The notes below the pieces were generated by a model. That model had not been told where the DNA came from. It made no database searches and worked only from the letters and a program-made list of their open reading frames with translations. A DNA stretch of 14,085 nucleotides from positions 1-14,085 of the forward strand of contig JANYGE010000075.1 of the NCBI GenBank assembly GCA_025362535.1, given 5' to 3'. Below, piece by piece: positions 6,619 through 14,085 of the stretch. The stretch is from Hyphomicrobiales bacterium. Lineage in GTDB: Bacteria; Pseudomonadota; Alphaproteobacteria; Rhizobiales; Aestuariivirgaceae. The first letter of the stretch is position 1; every line of letters starts with the position of its first letter. Both the position numbers and the translations under genes were made by a program.

Positions 6619-8426
6619 TAAGCAGCCTCGACGACGGATACAACCAATGGCAGATAAATAAGAAATTCAGCACCCGCTCCAAGTTTCGAATTGACTTCTA
6701 ATCTTCCACTATGCTGCGTCGCAATCTGTTCCACAGCAGGAAGACCAAGGCCCGTACCAAAGCTCTTGGTGGTAAAAAGCGGCTCGCGAATTTTATCGAG
6801 ATTTTCGGCAGAAATCCCGGGTCCATTATCTTTGATCTTAATCACGGCAAAGCCGTTCACAATATCTGTGCGAACCACAATGCGTGGATCCTTAGTCTCA
6901 AATCGCGAAGGATCATCGCCTTTGCCAACCATCGCTTCGGCAGCATTCGAAAGCAGATTAATGATGGCGCGTTGCAAGCGGGCTGGATCAAATGGAACGT
7001 CATGGCCCTGCAAATTCAAAGTGCATTCGATCGCCACGGCCGAAGGCAATTGGCGCGCTTCTTCTTCAACAGTCTTTGCCAGCCAATCATCAAGATCTGC
7101 CGGACGCGCTGCCAAAGGTCTGGTCCGGGAAAAATCGAGCAGCTGGGTAATAATATTGTCACACCGCGAAACACCATTATTAATCCGCGCCAATTGTGCT
7201 TCAAAGCCAAGATTCTTGCCTTTGATTTTGCGCTCGATAAGGAAAGTTGAGGTTCGCACGGCACCCAAAGGGTTGCGCAATTCATGGGCGATGGTGGCGG
7301 TCAATTGCCCCAATTGCTCCATCCGGCCCTTGCTGACCAAAGCATCTTGAGCCTCTTTCAGCATGTGCATTTGGTTCGCTAATTCCCGGTTCATCGTGGC
7401 CATATCGGCATTGATCAGGGTAAGCTTCTCAGACATATCCTCAGCTTCTTCACGCGCAAAATCGGCATTTTCCTTGGCCCTTGAAATCTCATCAAGACGT
7501 TTCAGCGTGGATTGGAACATTGCGATGGCTGAACCCATGCCAATTATAATAGCCAGCAACGATGCTAAAACTGCAACCAATCTTTTGTGCGACAGGATTT
7601 CATCATGTTTCGTGATCACGTCCGCAAAGCGAGAATTAATTTGTTTCCACAGCATGACATAATCATCCATCATACTATCGGACATAGCAGAAACACTAAT
7701 CTTCAAGGCCATAAATTCAGTTGGTGAAATGCCATGACTCATTTCAATATTTTGCGAGCGCCGGTCTACTGATTTCCGAATTGAATCGAGAGAAGCCAGA
7801 ATTGGAACATAATCAAAGCTCCCGCGCGCGGTGGTTTTTGCCGAGTTCACCGATGAGCCCACTACCTTTGCGACCTCAAGCAATTGCCCATTGGCTGAAC
7901 TGATCATGGCAAGTGATTTAGCGTCGTTTTGATAGATTGTGCTGCCCGCAACATCTCTTAAATTTTTGAAAGCCAAAACCAGATTTGGCAAACCAACCAC
8001 ACTCGCAGAGCCGAGATAATGGCTTTCGGGCATGGGATCGAGAATGATGTTTGAAAGTTCGCCGGTTTGCAAAATCATCTCATGCGAGAGTTTAAGGATG
8101 ACTTTCGGATCGACCGGAAACTGCAACAGGGCCTTGCGCAGCCGCTCAAATTCAGCCCGCGTATTAATGCTTTTGGAAGCAGCAGGCCCCTCCTCCAGCA
8201 GCAAAGTGTAATTGGCTGATTCAAATTTTCCAGCTGCTGCATCCAGCAACACCGGTGCAAGCAAATTAACAAACCGAATACCGCCAAGTTCCTTGCGGTT
8301 AAAGTTGATGTCTTCTTGTAGCTTCACCAACAGAAAATAGCCCAGCAATACAATCGGGATCATAAAAACCCCAATGATCCATGCCAAGCGTATAGCAGCC
8401 GCGCGCGAAGCGATGAGCTTAACCAT
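6618..8426 (-). CDS. Membrane-bound sensor histidine kinase
   Basis: A 602-residue two-component kinase. Order of parts: TM helix 1 (about 14-34), a periplasmic, probably helical sensor region of about 250 residues that I do not recognise, TM helix 2 (about 283-303), a long cytoplasmic coiled coil without an obvious HAMP (about 310-370), then the dimerisation domain with H-box TIAHELRNPLGAV (phospho-His about 381) and the ATPase domain with N-box INLLSNAAEA (about 489-498), G1 DNGPGIS (about 533-539) and G2 GTGLGLPAV (about 557-565). The H-box and preceding GQLTA resemble NtrB/DctB-like kinases. The ATG at 8426 is chosen over one at 8447 because GGAAGG lies 7 nt before it. It heads the operon with two receiver genes, its probable phosphorylation targets. 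The signal is unknown. Confidence 0.9.
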   Translation of the reverse strand: MVKLIASRAAAIRLAWIIGVFMIPIVLLGYFLLVKLQEDINFNRKELGGIRFVNLLAPVLLDAAAGKFESANYTLLLEEGPAASKSINTRAEFERLRKALLQFPVDPKVILKLSHEMILQTGELSNIILDPMPESHYLGSASVVGLPNLVLAFKNLRDVAGSTIYQNDAKSLAMISSANGQLLEVAKVVGSSVNSAKTTARGSFDYVPILASLDSIRKSVDRRSQNIEMSHGISPTEFMALKISVSAMSDSMMDDYVMLWKQINSRFADVITKHDEILSHKRLVAVLASLLAIIIGMGSAIAMFQSTLKRLDEISRAKENADFAREEAEDMSEKLTLINADMATMNRELANQMHMLKEAQDALVSKGRMEQLGQLTATIAHELRNPLGAVRTSTFLIERKIKGKNLGFEAQLARINNGVSRCDNIITQLLDFSRTRPLAARPADLDDWLAKTVEEEARQLPSAVAIECTLNLQGHDVPFDPARLQRAIINLLSNAAEAMVGKGDDPSRFETKDPRIVVRTDIVNGFAVIKIKDNGPGISAENLDKIREPLFTTKSFGTGLGLPAVEQIATQHSGRLEVNSKLGAGAEFLIYLPLVVSVVEAA

Positions 8427-8433
8427 GTAGTTA

Positions 8434-8439
8434 CCTTCC
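8434..8439 (-). promoter_or_regulatory. Ribosome binding site fixing the kinase start
   Basis: On the minus strand GGAAGG ends 7 nt before the ATG at 8426. The alternative ATG at 8447 would place this site inside the coding region, so 8426 is the better start. Confidence 0.7.
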
Positions 8440-8558
8440 AAAAGCACCCAGATCGAGGCTTAAGCTCTCCCTCCCCAGGGATTCAAAAGTCGATGACTCC
8501 TGATCTTTGCAAACATATGGTAAAGATAGGCCTAACAGACTGAGGAAATTTTTGGGAA

Positions 8559-9032
8559 ATGACCAGCCGAACCGGTGGCTGCCAATGTGGTGCCCTGCGC
8601 TATAAAATCATAGGCGAGCTTGGCGATGCCGGCATTTGCCATTGCCGCATGTGTCAGAAAGCCTTTGGCTCTTGGGGGGCCGCATTGGTCAGCGCACCGC
8701 TTGATCATTTCAACTGGACCCGGGGTAAACCTGCGGTTTTCCTGTCATCCCCCAGTGTTGAACGCGGCTTTTGCGCTTCCTGCGGCACACCAATTTTCAT
8801 GCTGGAAGCGGGTGATAGCAACATCGAACTGGCAATCGGCACTTTGGATCAGCCCAATGGCATTGGCCCAATGATCAGCCAAGATGGTATAGAAAGCCGC
8901 GTAAGCTGGTTCGCTGAAATGCAAAACCTGCCGCCACGCCAGACGGACCAAACCCGACCAACAGAGGAATTGCAGAAACTCAAGTCTCTGCAGCACCCCG
9001 ATCACGATACCGCGCAGTGGCCGCCTAAATAA
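8559..9032 (+). CDS. GFA family (CENP-V/GFA domain) zinc protein
   Basis: A 157-residue protein of the glutathione-dependent formaldehyde-activating enzyme (GFA) / CENP-V family. The zinc ligand pattern is complete: Cys8 and Cys10 in GGCQCG, Cys27-x-Cys29-xx-Cys32 in CHCRMC, and Cys72-xx-Cys75 in FCASCGTP. The last 30 residues are polar and low in family signal. Members were first described as catalysing S-hydroxymethylglutathione formation, but most paralogues have no proven reaction, so only the fold and zinc binding are claimed. ATG 8559 is preceded by TGAGG further upstream and GGG close by. The gene converges on alaS and their 3' ends overlap by 8 nt (9025-9032). Confidence 0.85.
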   Translation: MTSRTGGCQCGALRYKIIGELGDAGICHCRMCQKAFGSWGAALVSAPLDHFNWTRGKPAVFLSSPSVERGFCASCGTPIFMLEAGDSNIELAIGTLDQPNGIGPMISQDGIESRVSWFAEMQNLPPRQTDQTRPTEELQKLKSLQHPDHDTAQWPPK

Positions 9033-11682
9033 GAGCGGCCTTTACTGCTGCAATTGCGTCCTCAGCTTTACTGCCATCTGGTCCGCCAGCTTGGGCCATA
9101 TCAGGCTTGCCGCCGCCGCCCTTGCCACCAAGAGCAATTGAGCCAGCTTTAACCAGATCAACGGCATTAAAGCGGGCGGTCAAATCAGCACTCACCGCAA
9201 CCACGCAAGCGCCCTTGCCATCTTCTGAGACAGCGACAAACGCCACTACACCGGAACCCAATTTTTTCAAGCTATCAGAGGCTAAACCCTTCAAATCTTG
9301 TGTGGCAACACCTTTCACCACACGGCCAATAAATTGAACGCCATTCACAGTGGTGGCCTCTGCAGCGCCAGAAGCACCAGCCCCACCCATGGCCAAGGCG
9401 CGCCGCGCTTCAGCCAATTCACGTTCCAATTTCTTGCGATCATCCAACAAGGCTTTAATGCGCCCAAGCATATCGGCGGGGGTTGATTTCAGGGCGGAGG
9501 CCGCAGCCTGCACGCGCTCATCTTGCTGGTTGAGATAAGCTAAAGCGGCATCGCCTGCATAGGCCTCCAAACGGCGCACCCCTGCTGCGGTTCCACTTTC
9601 CGCAATCACCTTGACCAAACCAATATCACCCGTGCGGCCCACATGGGTGCCGCCACAAAGCTCCAAAGAGTAAATGGCGCGCTTTTCGCCAGCGCGATTG
9701 CGGCCCATGGAAACCACGCGCACTTCATCGCCATATTTTTCGCCAAACAGGGCCATGGCCCCTTCGGCAATGGCGGCATCGACAGACATCAACCGTGTGC
9801 TCACCATGTCATTTTGTAAAATGATCGTATTGGCGATTGCTTCAGTCTGGGCAAGTTCATCTGGGCTCAAGCCTTTGGTGTGCGAGAAGTCAAAGCGCAA
9901 ACGGCCTGGCTCCACCAGTGAGCCCTTTTGCGCCACATGATCGCCCAACACGCGCCGTAAAGCTTCATGCAGCAAATGCGTGGCTGAATGATGCATGCGG
10001 TTGCCGGAGCGCCGCGCATGGTCCACATTCATTTCCACGGCAACACCAATTTTAAACGTGCCATTTTCAACATGGCCTTGGTGCACAAATAAATCACCCA
10101 AACGCTTCTGGGTTTCGGTGACTTTGAACACCGATCCATCAGCACCTTTGATCACCCCATGATCGCCAGTTTGACCGCCGGACTCGGCATAAAACGGAGT
10201 CTGGTTGACGATGATCGCACCCTTATCGCCTTGCTTTAAGGCGCTCACATCTTTGCCATCCACCGTCATGGCTAAAACTTCGCCCTCAGCCGTTTCCGTA
10301 TCATAGCCTAAGAATTCTGTGCCCCCCACGCGTTCGCGAATTTCAAACCACACGGTTTCAGTTTTCGCCTCGCCTGAACCTTTCCACGCCGCGCGTGCAT
10401 CAGCCTTTTGCTTTGCCATGGCGGTGTTGAAGGCAGATGTGTCGACTGTAATATCGCGCGCGCGCAAAGCATCCTGCGTGAGATCAAGCGGGAAGCCATA
10501 GGTGTCATAGAGCTTGAAGGCCGTCTCACCTGAAAATATATCACCCTTGGAAAGGCCAGCAGAATCTTCGTCGAGCAACTTAAGACCGCGCTGCAACGTG
10601 TTACGGAAGCGGGTTTCTTCCAGCTTCAAAGTGTCAGTGATCATCGGCTCAGCGCGCGAAAGTTCAGGGTATGCAGCGCCCATTTCGCGCACCAAGGCTG
10701 GAACCAACTTATACATTAAAGGCTCGCGCATCCCCAGCAACTCAGCATGGCGCATGGCGCGGCGCATGATGCGGCGCAGCACATAGCCACGGCCCTCATT
10801 GGAAGGCAAAACACCATCAGCAATCAGGAAGGATGAAGCCCGCAAGTGATCAGCAATCACCCGGTTCGAAGCTTTGTTCTTGCCCTCAGCGGCAACACCT
10901 GTGTTCTCAACAATGTTGGCGATCAACGCTCTGAATAAATCGGTTTCATAATTGTCATGCGTACCTTGCAAAACGGCAGCAATGCGTTCCAAACCCATGC
11001 CTGTATCAATGGAGGGCTTGGGCAGGCTGACGCGCACATCTTTGCTTTGCTGTTCAAATTGCATGAACACCAAATTCCAGATTTCAATGAAGCGGTCGCC
11101 ATCCGCTTCGGCAGAACCTGGAGGTCCGCCCCAAATCTTGTCGCCGTGATCATAAAAAATTTCCGAGCATGGACCGCATGGACCTGTGTCACCCATGGCC
11201 CAGAAATTATCAGCGGTGGGGATGCGAATGATGCGGCTGTCAGGAAGGCCCGCTACTTTTTTCCACAGGTTAAAAGCTTCATCATCATTATGATAAACCG
11301 TAACCGTCAGCTTATCTTTGGGCAGGCCATATTCCTTGGTGATCAAGGTCCAAGCCCACTCAATCGCATCGGGTTTGAAATAATCACCGAAGGAGAAATT
11401 GCCGAGCATTTCAAAAAATGTGTGGTGGCGTGCTGTGTAGCCCACATTGTCGAGATCATTGTGCTTGCCACCGGCCCGCACACATTTTTGCGCCGTGGTG
11501 GCGCGGGTATAGGGGCGTTTTTCCGCACCCGTAAACACGTTTTTAAATTGCACCATGCCTGAATTGGCGAACATCAATGTGGGGTCATTGCGCGGCACCA
11601 AGGGTGACGAGGCAACAATCTCATGACCTTGCTTCTTAAAGTAATCCAAAAATGTCGACCGTATTTGAGCAAGACCCGTCAT
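9025..11682 (-). CDS. alaS: Alanyl-tRNA synthetase
   Basis: AlaRS charges tRNA-Ala and edits Ser/Gly mischarging. The 885-residue protein is of normal length (E. coli 876). Parts in order: class II catalytic core beginning [15 protein letters not shown], with [19 protein letters not shown] and the GPCGPCSE segment; the tRNA-recognition region with [11 protein letters not shown]; the editing domain with zinc ligands HHSATHLLH (His565 and His569) and CGGTH (Cys676, His680); a coiled coil; and the C-Ala domain containing a [16 protein letters not shown] loop near the end. The reading frame stays open 44 codons upstream, but the ATG at 11682 is preferred because it matches the usual family N-terminus and has GGGAA 5 nt before it. 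It lies downstream of recA on the same strand. Confidence 0.97.
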   Translation of the reverse strand: MTGLAQIRSTFLDYFKKQGHEIVASSPLVPRNDPTLMFANSGMVQFKNVFTGAEKRPYTRATTAQKCVRAGGKHNDLDNVGYTARHHTFFEMLGNFSFGDYFKPDAIEWAWTLITKEYGLPKDKLTVTVYHNDDEAFNLWKKVAGLPDSRIIRIPTADNFWAMGDTGPCGPCSEIFYDHGDKIWGGPPGSAEADGDRFIEIWNLVFMQFEQQSKDVRVSLPKPSIDTGMGLERIAAVLQGTHDNYETDLFRALIANIVENTGVAAEGKNKASNRVIADHLRASSFLIADGVLPSNEGRGYVLRRIMRRAMRHAELLGMREPLMYKLVPALVREMGAAYPELSRAEPMITDTLKLEETRFRNTLQRGLKLLDEDSAGLSKGDIFSGETAFKLYDTYGFPLDLTQDALRARDITVDTSAFNTAMAKQKADARAAWKGSGEAKTETVWFEIRERVGGTEFLGYDTETAEGEVLAMTVDGKDVSALKQGDKGAIIVNQTPFYAESGGQTGDHGVIKGADGSVFKVTETQKRLGDLFVHQGHVENGTFKIGVAVEMNVDHARRSGNRMHHSATHLLHEALRRVLGDHVAQKGSLVEPGRLRFDFSHTKGLSPDELAQTEAIANTIILQNDMVSTRLMSVDAAIAEGAMALFGEKYGDEVRVVSMGRNRAGEKRAIYSLELCGGTHVGRTGDIGLVKVIAESGTAAGVRRLEAYAGDAALAYLNQQDERVQAAASALKSTPADMLGRIKALLDDRKKLERELAEARRALAMGGAGASGAAEATTVNGVQFIGRVVKGVATQDLKGLASDSLKKLGSGVVAFVAVSEDGKGACVVAVSADLTARFNAVDLVKAGSIALGGKGGGGKPDMAQAGGPDGSKAEDAIAAVKAALI

Positions 11683-11953
11683 AATGTTTCCCATAAAAAT
11701 AAGCTGACGCTCTTTAGGACGGGCAGTGGGGATTTGTCCACAATTTCTGCAGAAAAGAGCCAGAATCAAAAATGCCCCCAGACTCGCAAAGTGGGCGGGC
11801 GTGTCCGAGGGCATCAGGTCGAGCGAGGAAGTTGTGGGGCAAACCTCGCGTCAGAACGGGCAGCTCCCCCAGCACAAAGCCAGACAAACCACCCGGGAGT
11901 TCAACCCAACTGGGGTTGAAAAGGAAAATACTTAAACCAGAAATCGGAGAGGA
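11683..11953 (-). other. recA-alaS intergenic region (271 bp)
   Basis: No gene is supported here. The alaS frame is open on the minus strand from 11814 but its translation resembles no AlaRS N-terminus. The only clear structure is an 8-bp inverted repeat, TTCAACCC (11900-11907) and GGGTTGAA (11913-11920) with a 5-nt loop, 34 nt past the recA stop. It lacks a following T-run on either strand, so it is at best a Rho-dependent or mRNA-stabilising 3' hairpin of recA. I see no convincing -35/-10 pair for alaS and no recognisable riboswitch or T-box. Confidence 0.5.
11688..11692 (-). promoter_or_regulatory. Ribosome binding site fixing the alaS start
   Basis: GGGAA on the minus strand lies 5 nt before the ATG at 11682. 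It supports this start over ATGs at 11694 and 11814 in the same open frame. Confidence 0.6.
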
Positions 11954-13024
11954 TCACTCCTCGTCGCCATCCTCATCCTTGGCTGTGCCATCGGTAATCT
12001 TGGCCGCAATCAAACCGGAATTGGCACGAATAGCCGCCTCAATGGCATTGGCCATATCGGGATTGCCTTTGAGGAAAATCTTTGCATTGTCACGGCCTTG
12101 GCCAATGCGCTCGCCATTATAGGAATACCACGAGCCCGATTTCTCAACCACGCCAGCAGTGACACCCAGATCGACAAGCTCGCCCACCTTGGAAATGCCT
12201 TCGCCATACATAATATCGAATTCAACCATCTTGAAGGGAGGCGCCACTTTATTCTTGACCACCTTCACCCGAGTTTGGTTGCCCACCACCTCTTCACGGT
12301 CCTTGATCGCGCCGATGCGGCGGATATCGAGGCGCACCGAAGCGTAAAATTTCAAAGCATTGCCGCCCGTTGTAGTTTCAGGGCTGCCGAACATCACGCC
12401 AATCTTCATGCGGATCTGGTTGATGAACACCACCATACAATTCGATTTCGAAATCGAAGCGGTGAGTTTACGCAAAGCCTGACTCATCAGACGGGCTTGC
12501 AGACCGGGCAGACTGTCGCCCATTTCGCCTTCAAGTTCAGCCTTTGGGGTGAGTGCTGCAACCGAATCGATCACCAGCATTTCAACCGCACCAGAGCGCA
12601 CCAGAGTATCGGCAATTTCCAAAGCCTGCTCGCCTGTATCTGGCTGCGAAATCAAAAGATCGCCAATATTCACGCCCAGTTTGCGCGCATAGCCAGCATC
12701 CAAGGCATGTTCCGCATCAATAAAGGCACAAATGCCACCACCCTTTTGGCATTCAGCAATGGTCTGCAAAGCCAAAGTGGTTTTGCCAGATGATTCCGGC
12801 CCATAAATTTCAATAACGCGGCCACGCGGAAGCCCACCAATGCCCAAGGCAATATCAAGGCCCAAAGAACCTGTTGAAATAGAAGCAATTTCAACAACTT
12901 GATTGGCACCCAATTTCATAATGGAGCCTTTGCCAAAAGCCCGTTCAATCTGGCTTAAAGCAGCTTCCAATGCTTTATTCTTATCCATTGAAGTATCGAC
13001 GACCTTTAACTGCGCTTGTCCCAC
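11954..13024 (-). CDS. recA: DNA recombinase RecA
   Basis: RecA forms ATP-dependent filaments on single-stranded DNA for homologous recombination and triggers LexA self-cleavage. The 356-residue protein has Walker A GPESSGKT (75-82), Walker [10 protein letters not shown] (150-158), the L1 region [15 protein letters not shown], the L2 region [18 protein letters not shown], and an acidic tail ending DEDGDEE. The frame is open to an ATG at 13087, but a GTG at 13024 is chosen: it has GGAG 8 nt upstream and yields an N-terminus that aligns with rhizobial RecA (about 13 residues before the DKxKALEAAL helix). SOS operators lie 57-93 nt upstream of this start. It is followed by alaS on the same strand. 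Confidence 0.97.
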   Translation of the reverse strand: MGQAQLKVVDTSMDKNKALEAALSQIERAFGKGSIMKLGANQVVEIASISTGSLGLDIALGIGGLPRGRVIEIYGPESSGKTTLALQTIAECQKGGGICAFIDAEHALDAGYARKLGVNIGDLLISQPDTGEQALEIADTLVRSGAVEMLVIDSVAALTPKAELEGEMGDSLPGLQARLMSQALRKLTASISKSNCMVVFINQIRMKIGVMFGSPETTTGGNALKFYASVRLDIRRIGAIKDREEVVGNQTRVKVVKNKVAPPFKMVEFDIMYGEGISKVGELVDLGVTAGVVEKSGSWYSYNGERIGQGRDNAKIFLKGNPDMANAIEAAIRANSGLIAAKITDGTAKDEDGDEE

Positions 13025-13032
13025 TTTTTTCA

Positions 13033-13036
13033 CTCC
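13033..13036 (-). promoter_or_regulatory. Ribosome binding site fixing the recA GTG start
   Basis: GGAG on the minus strand, 8 nt before GTG 13024. Upstream ATG starts would put this site within the coding sequence. Confidence 0.7.
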
Positions 13037-13080
13037 ACTATATCCCATCTGAGCTGCCCGGATGCAAACACCAAACATAT

Positions 13081-13117
13081 GTTCCATCCATGTTTCTTGT
13101 ATGTTCTATTTTAGTTC
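13081..13117 (-). promoter_or_regulatory. SOS (LexA) operator array of recA
   Basis: The alphaproteobacterial LexA box is the direct repeat GTTC-N7-GTTC (GAAC-N7-GAAC on the other strand). A perfect copy lies at 13103-13117. Two further half-sites continue the same 11-bp step: GTTT at 13092 and GTTC at 13081, giving four in-phase half-sites at 13081, 13092, 13103 and 13114. A TTGCAA at 13121-13126 could be the -35 on the minus strand, with CATACA at 13098-13103 as a weak -10 after 17 nt, placing the operator inside the promoter. recA is thus very probably LexA-repressed and damage-inducible. Confidence 0.85.
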
Positions 13118-13133
13118 CTTTTGCAAGCGCAAT

Positions 13134-13161
13134 TTGTGAACGCCAATACAACAAATATAAT
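13134..13161 (+). promoter_or_regulatory. Plus-strand promoter candidate divergent from recA
   Basis: TTGTGA (13134-13139) and a perfect TATAAT (13156-13161) are separated by 16 nt. It would fire away from recA, into the stem-loop region at 13266-13336, but no plausible plus-strand gene follows. In an AT-rich spacer a chance match is possible. Confidence 0.35.
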
Positions 13162-13265
13162 CAATGGGTTAAGAGAAAATTTGGCAATATCCGCTGATCG
13201 GCCAATAGTCCACCCGCATATGGTCGAAATGGAATCGTGTTGTTCTGATCAGCAATAAGTTAAGG

Positions 13266-13336
13266 CCGGATGCGCGCGGCAAGGGCTGTTTCTGGTTAAA
13301 GAGCCACTTTTCTGGGGAGAGAGTACGCGCATCCGG
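13266..13336 (-). ncRNA. Strong stem-loop, candidate structured RNA or terminator
   Basis: A perfect 11-bp GC-rich stem, CCGGATGCGCG (13266-13276) and CGCGCATCCGG (13326-13336), encloses 49 nt. Inside is a second hairpin, GGCTGTTT (13284-13291) with AAAGAGCC (13298-13305), pairing at 7 of 8 positions around a 6-nt loop. TTTCTGG occurs twice, 20 nt apart (13289 and 13309). Read on the minus strand, it begins 3 nt after the stop of the 27-codon ORF and is followed by CCTTAACTTATT, so it may end that transcript. Read on plus, it lies downstream of the promoter candidate at 13134. It does not match tmRNA, RNase P or SRP RNA as I know them. A REP-like palindromic element is an alternative. Confidence 0.4.
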
Positions 13337-13339
13337 ACC

Positions 13340-13423
13340 TCAGCTTCCGAGAGAGTTGAACATCGCAGTTCCGCTCATTCCCGGTAGAACTGAATAGGCT
13401 TTGATCATCCGGTTGATAATCAT
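13340..13423 (-). CDS. Possible small protein or leader peptide, 27 codons
   Basis: A short ORF beginning MIINRMIKAYSVLPG and ending MFNSLGS before TGA. Its best support is upstream: AGGGTG (13428-13433 on the minus strand) ends 4 nt before the ATG, with its AGGG core at 6-nt spacing, a better Shine-Dalgarno than several real genes here have. It is preceded by an AT-rich block that could hold a promoter and followed at once by the 11-bp stem-loop. I recognise no family. The ORF is short enough to arise by chance, and the segment could equally belong to a non-coding RNA. Confidence 0.3.
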   Translation of the reverse strand: MIINRMIKAYSVLPGMSGTAMFNSLGS

Positions 13424-13530
13424 ATTTCACCCTAAAGATGTATTTTTATAAATAACAATCTAAAAGAGAAACTCTAACAAAACAATAACAACGTTGTATT
13501 TATAAATTTAAACTATTTAAAGTTGTAAAT
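13424..13530. other. AT-rich intergenic block
   Basis: About 100 nt of strongly AT-rich sequence between the amidase terminator and the small ORF, rich in A-tracts and TTTATAAA-like motifs. Several -10-like hexamers exist on both strands (for example TTATAAAT at 13445-13452), but no -35 at proper spacing stands out. It probably carries the promoter for the small ORF; nothing else is seen. Confidence 0.4.
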
Positions 13531-13540
13531 CGCCACGTCC

Positions 13541-13560
13541 AAAAGTGAAGGCCCCTTCAC
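13541..13560 (-). terminator. Intrinsic terminator of the amidase gene
   Basis: On the minus strand the perfect repeat GTGAAGG/CCTTCAC (13545-13551 and 13554-13560) forms a 6-7 bp stem with a minimal loop and is followed by TTTT (13544-13541). It lies 13 nt past the amidase stop. The T-run is short but position and orientation fit. Confidence 0.65.
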
Positions 13561-13572
13561 AAGTGACCCGAA

Positions 13573-14085
13573 CTAAATCAATGAAACAATTGAACTTGCA
13601 ACAGAAAAGAGATTCTGATCTCTGCCCCAGGGGGCCATGGTCATCAGGCCCGTGGGCGCTGTTTCAGCTTTGTGCATAGGCAAAGAAATGGCGCAGGCGT
13701 TGACGAAGTTTCCAACATAGGTGTTCCGCAAGCTCAAACCATTCAGCCTGAAATAGTCTTCATCGCGATCTAAATCGGAAATCAGGGGCGCTATATTAGC
13801 GACACTCGGCAGAACAATGGCATCAAACCCACTAGCGACCGCATCAAAGCGCTGTTTGATCTCGGCACGTCTAGCCAAAAGGGCTTTATATTCAGCCTCG
13901 GTGGTTTCAGCAGCAGCCAAAATCCGTCCCGCCACCCGTGGGTCATAGTCCTTTGCTCGCTCGGCCAAACGCTTGCTGTGCACTATGCTGGCCTCAGCCC
14001 CCACAATGCCGCCGCGTTTCAATAAATTTGGAAGTTCTAACAGCTCTTCAAATTGAATATCTTCAAGCTGCACGCCAGCGGCTCG
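13573..14085 (-). CDS. Amidase-signature family protein, C-terminal part (cut by window edge)
   Basis: The last 170 or so residues of an amidase-signature (GatA/AtzF-like) hydrolase; the frame stays open to the window edge, so the start and the catalytic Ser-Ser-Lys triad lie outside. Visible family features are the helix with GAEASIVHSKRLAERAKDYDPRV, the FDAIVLPSVANIAP strand-turn (FDAxxxPxxxxxAP), the LSLRNTYVGNFVNACAISLP segment (RNTxxxNxxxxxAxSxP), and PTGLMTMAP with GRDQNLFSVA near the end. Substrate cannot be assigned; members hydrolyse diverse amides, including allophanate, indoleacetamide and Gln-tRNA precursors. A terminator follows 13 nt after the stop. Confidence 0.85.
   Translation of the reverse strand, partial: RAAGVQLEDIQFEELLELPNLLKRGGIVGAEASIVHSKRLAERAKDYDPRVAGRILAAAETTEAEYKALLARRAEIKQRFDAVASGFDAIVLPSVANIAPLISDLDRDEDYFRLNGLSLRNTYVGNFVNACAISLPMHKAETAPTGLMTMAPWGRDQNLFSVASSIVSLI

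Noticed and set aside
6691-7350. Long plus-strand open frames (219 and 179 codons) opposite the kinase gene
   Set aside because: They lie antisense to the conserved catalytic domain, have no family resemblance and follow from the codon bias of the kinase.
11683-11814. 44-codon N-terminal extension of alaS, open to an ATG at 11814
   Set aside because: The extension does not resemble any AlaRS N-terminus, and the ATG at 11682 has a good ribosome binding site and matches the family start.
13025-13087. 21-codon extension of recA to an ATG at 13087
   Set aside because: It would run through the GGAG that serves GTG 13024 and begin inside the SOS operator region; RecA relatives start near the GTG.
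13220-13258. 12-codon plus-strand ORF downstream of the plus-strand promoter candidate
   Set aside because: No Shine-Dalgarno and too short to stand alone.
13266-13336. Identity of the stem-loop as 6S RNA, tmRNA or SRP RNA
   Set aside because: I could not match the conserved sequence elements of any of these, so it is listed only as an unassigned structure.

Overview
The window reads as chromosome from an alphaproteobacterium, most likely of the order Hyphomicrobiales (Rhizobiales). The evidence is a RecA with rhizobial-type sequence controlled by GTTC-N7-GTTC operators (the alphaproteobacterial LexA box), an isocitrate dehydrogenase of the eukaryote-like NADP type, a TrmJ of the alphaproteobacterial form overlapping murI, and moderate GC content. 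No rRNA, tRNA, IS element, CRISPR array or phage gene was found.

Layout, left to right. (1) 1-1017, minus: trmJ overlapping the start of murI, which leaves the window. (2) 1135-2286, plus: a periplasmic cupredoxin-like protein and an FTR1-type iron permease, with a promoter and palindrome in front. (3) 2329-2882, plus: a DUF433/DUF5615 toxin-antitoxin pair. (4) 2945-4180, minus: an MFS exporter. (5) 4286-5497, plus: icd. (6) 5520-8426, minus: a three-gene signalling operon of a membrane histidine kinase, a tandem-receiver protein and a single-receiver protein, with no output domain. (7) 8559-9032, plus: a GFA-family zinc protein. (8) 9025-11682, minus: alaS. (9) 11954-13024, minus: recA. (10) 13025-13572: a long gene-free stretch with an SOS operator array, a plus-strand promoter candidate, a possible 27-codon ORF followed by a strong stem-loop, an AT-rich block and the terminator of the next gene. 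(11) 13573-14085, minus: the C-terminal part of an amidase that enters from the right.

The housekeeping genes (recA, alaS, icd, trmJ, murI) look like a conserved backbone. Iron uptake, the toxin-antitoxin pair, the MFS exporter and the kinase/receiver operon sit between them as accessory blocks. That view rests on recalled gene order in related genomes and is inference.

The points most worth a second look are the recA operator, where four GTTC/GTTT half-sites repeat exactly every 11 bp; the small ORF plus stem-loop between the amidase and recA; the output-less kinase/receiver/receiver operon with duplicated receivers; and the two-gene iron system whose cupredoxin contains no His and no Cys.
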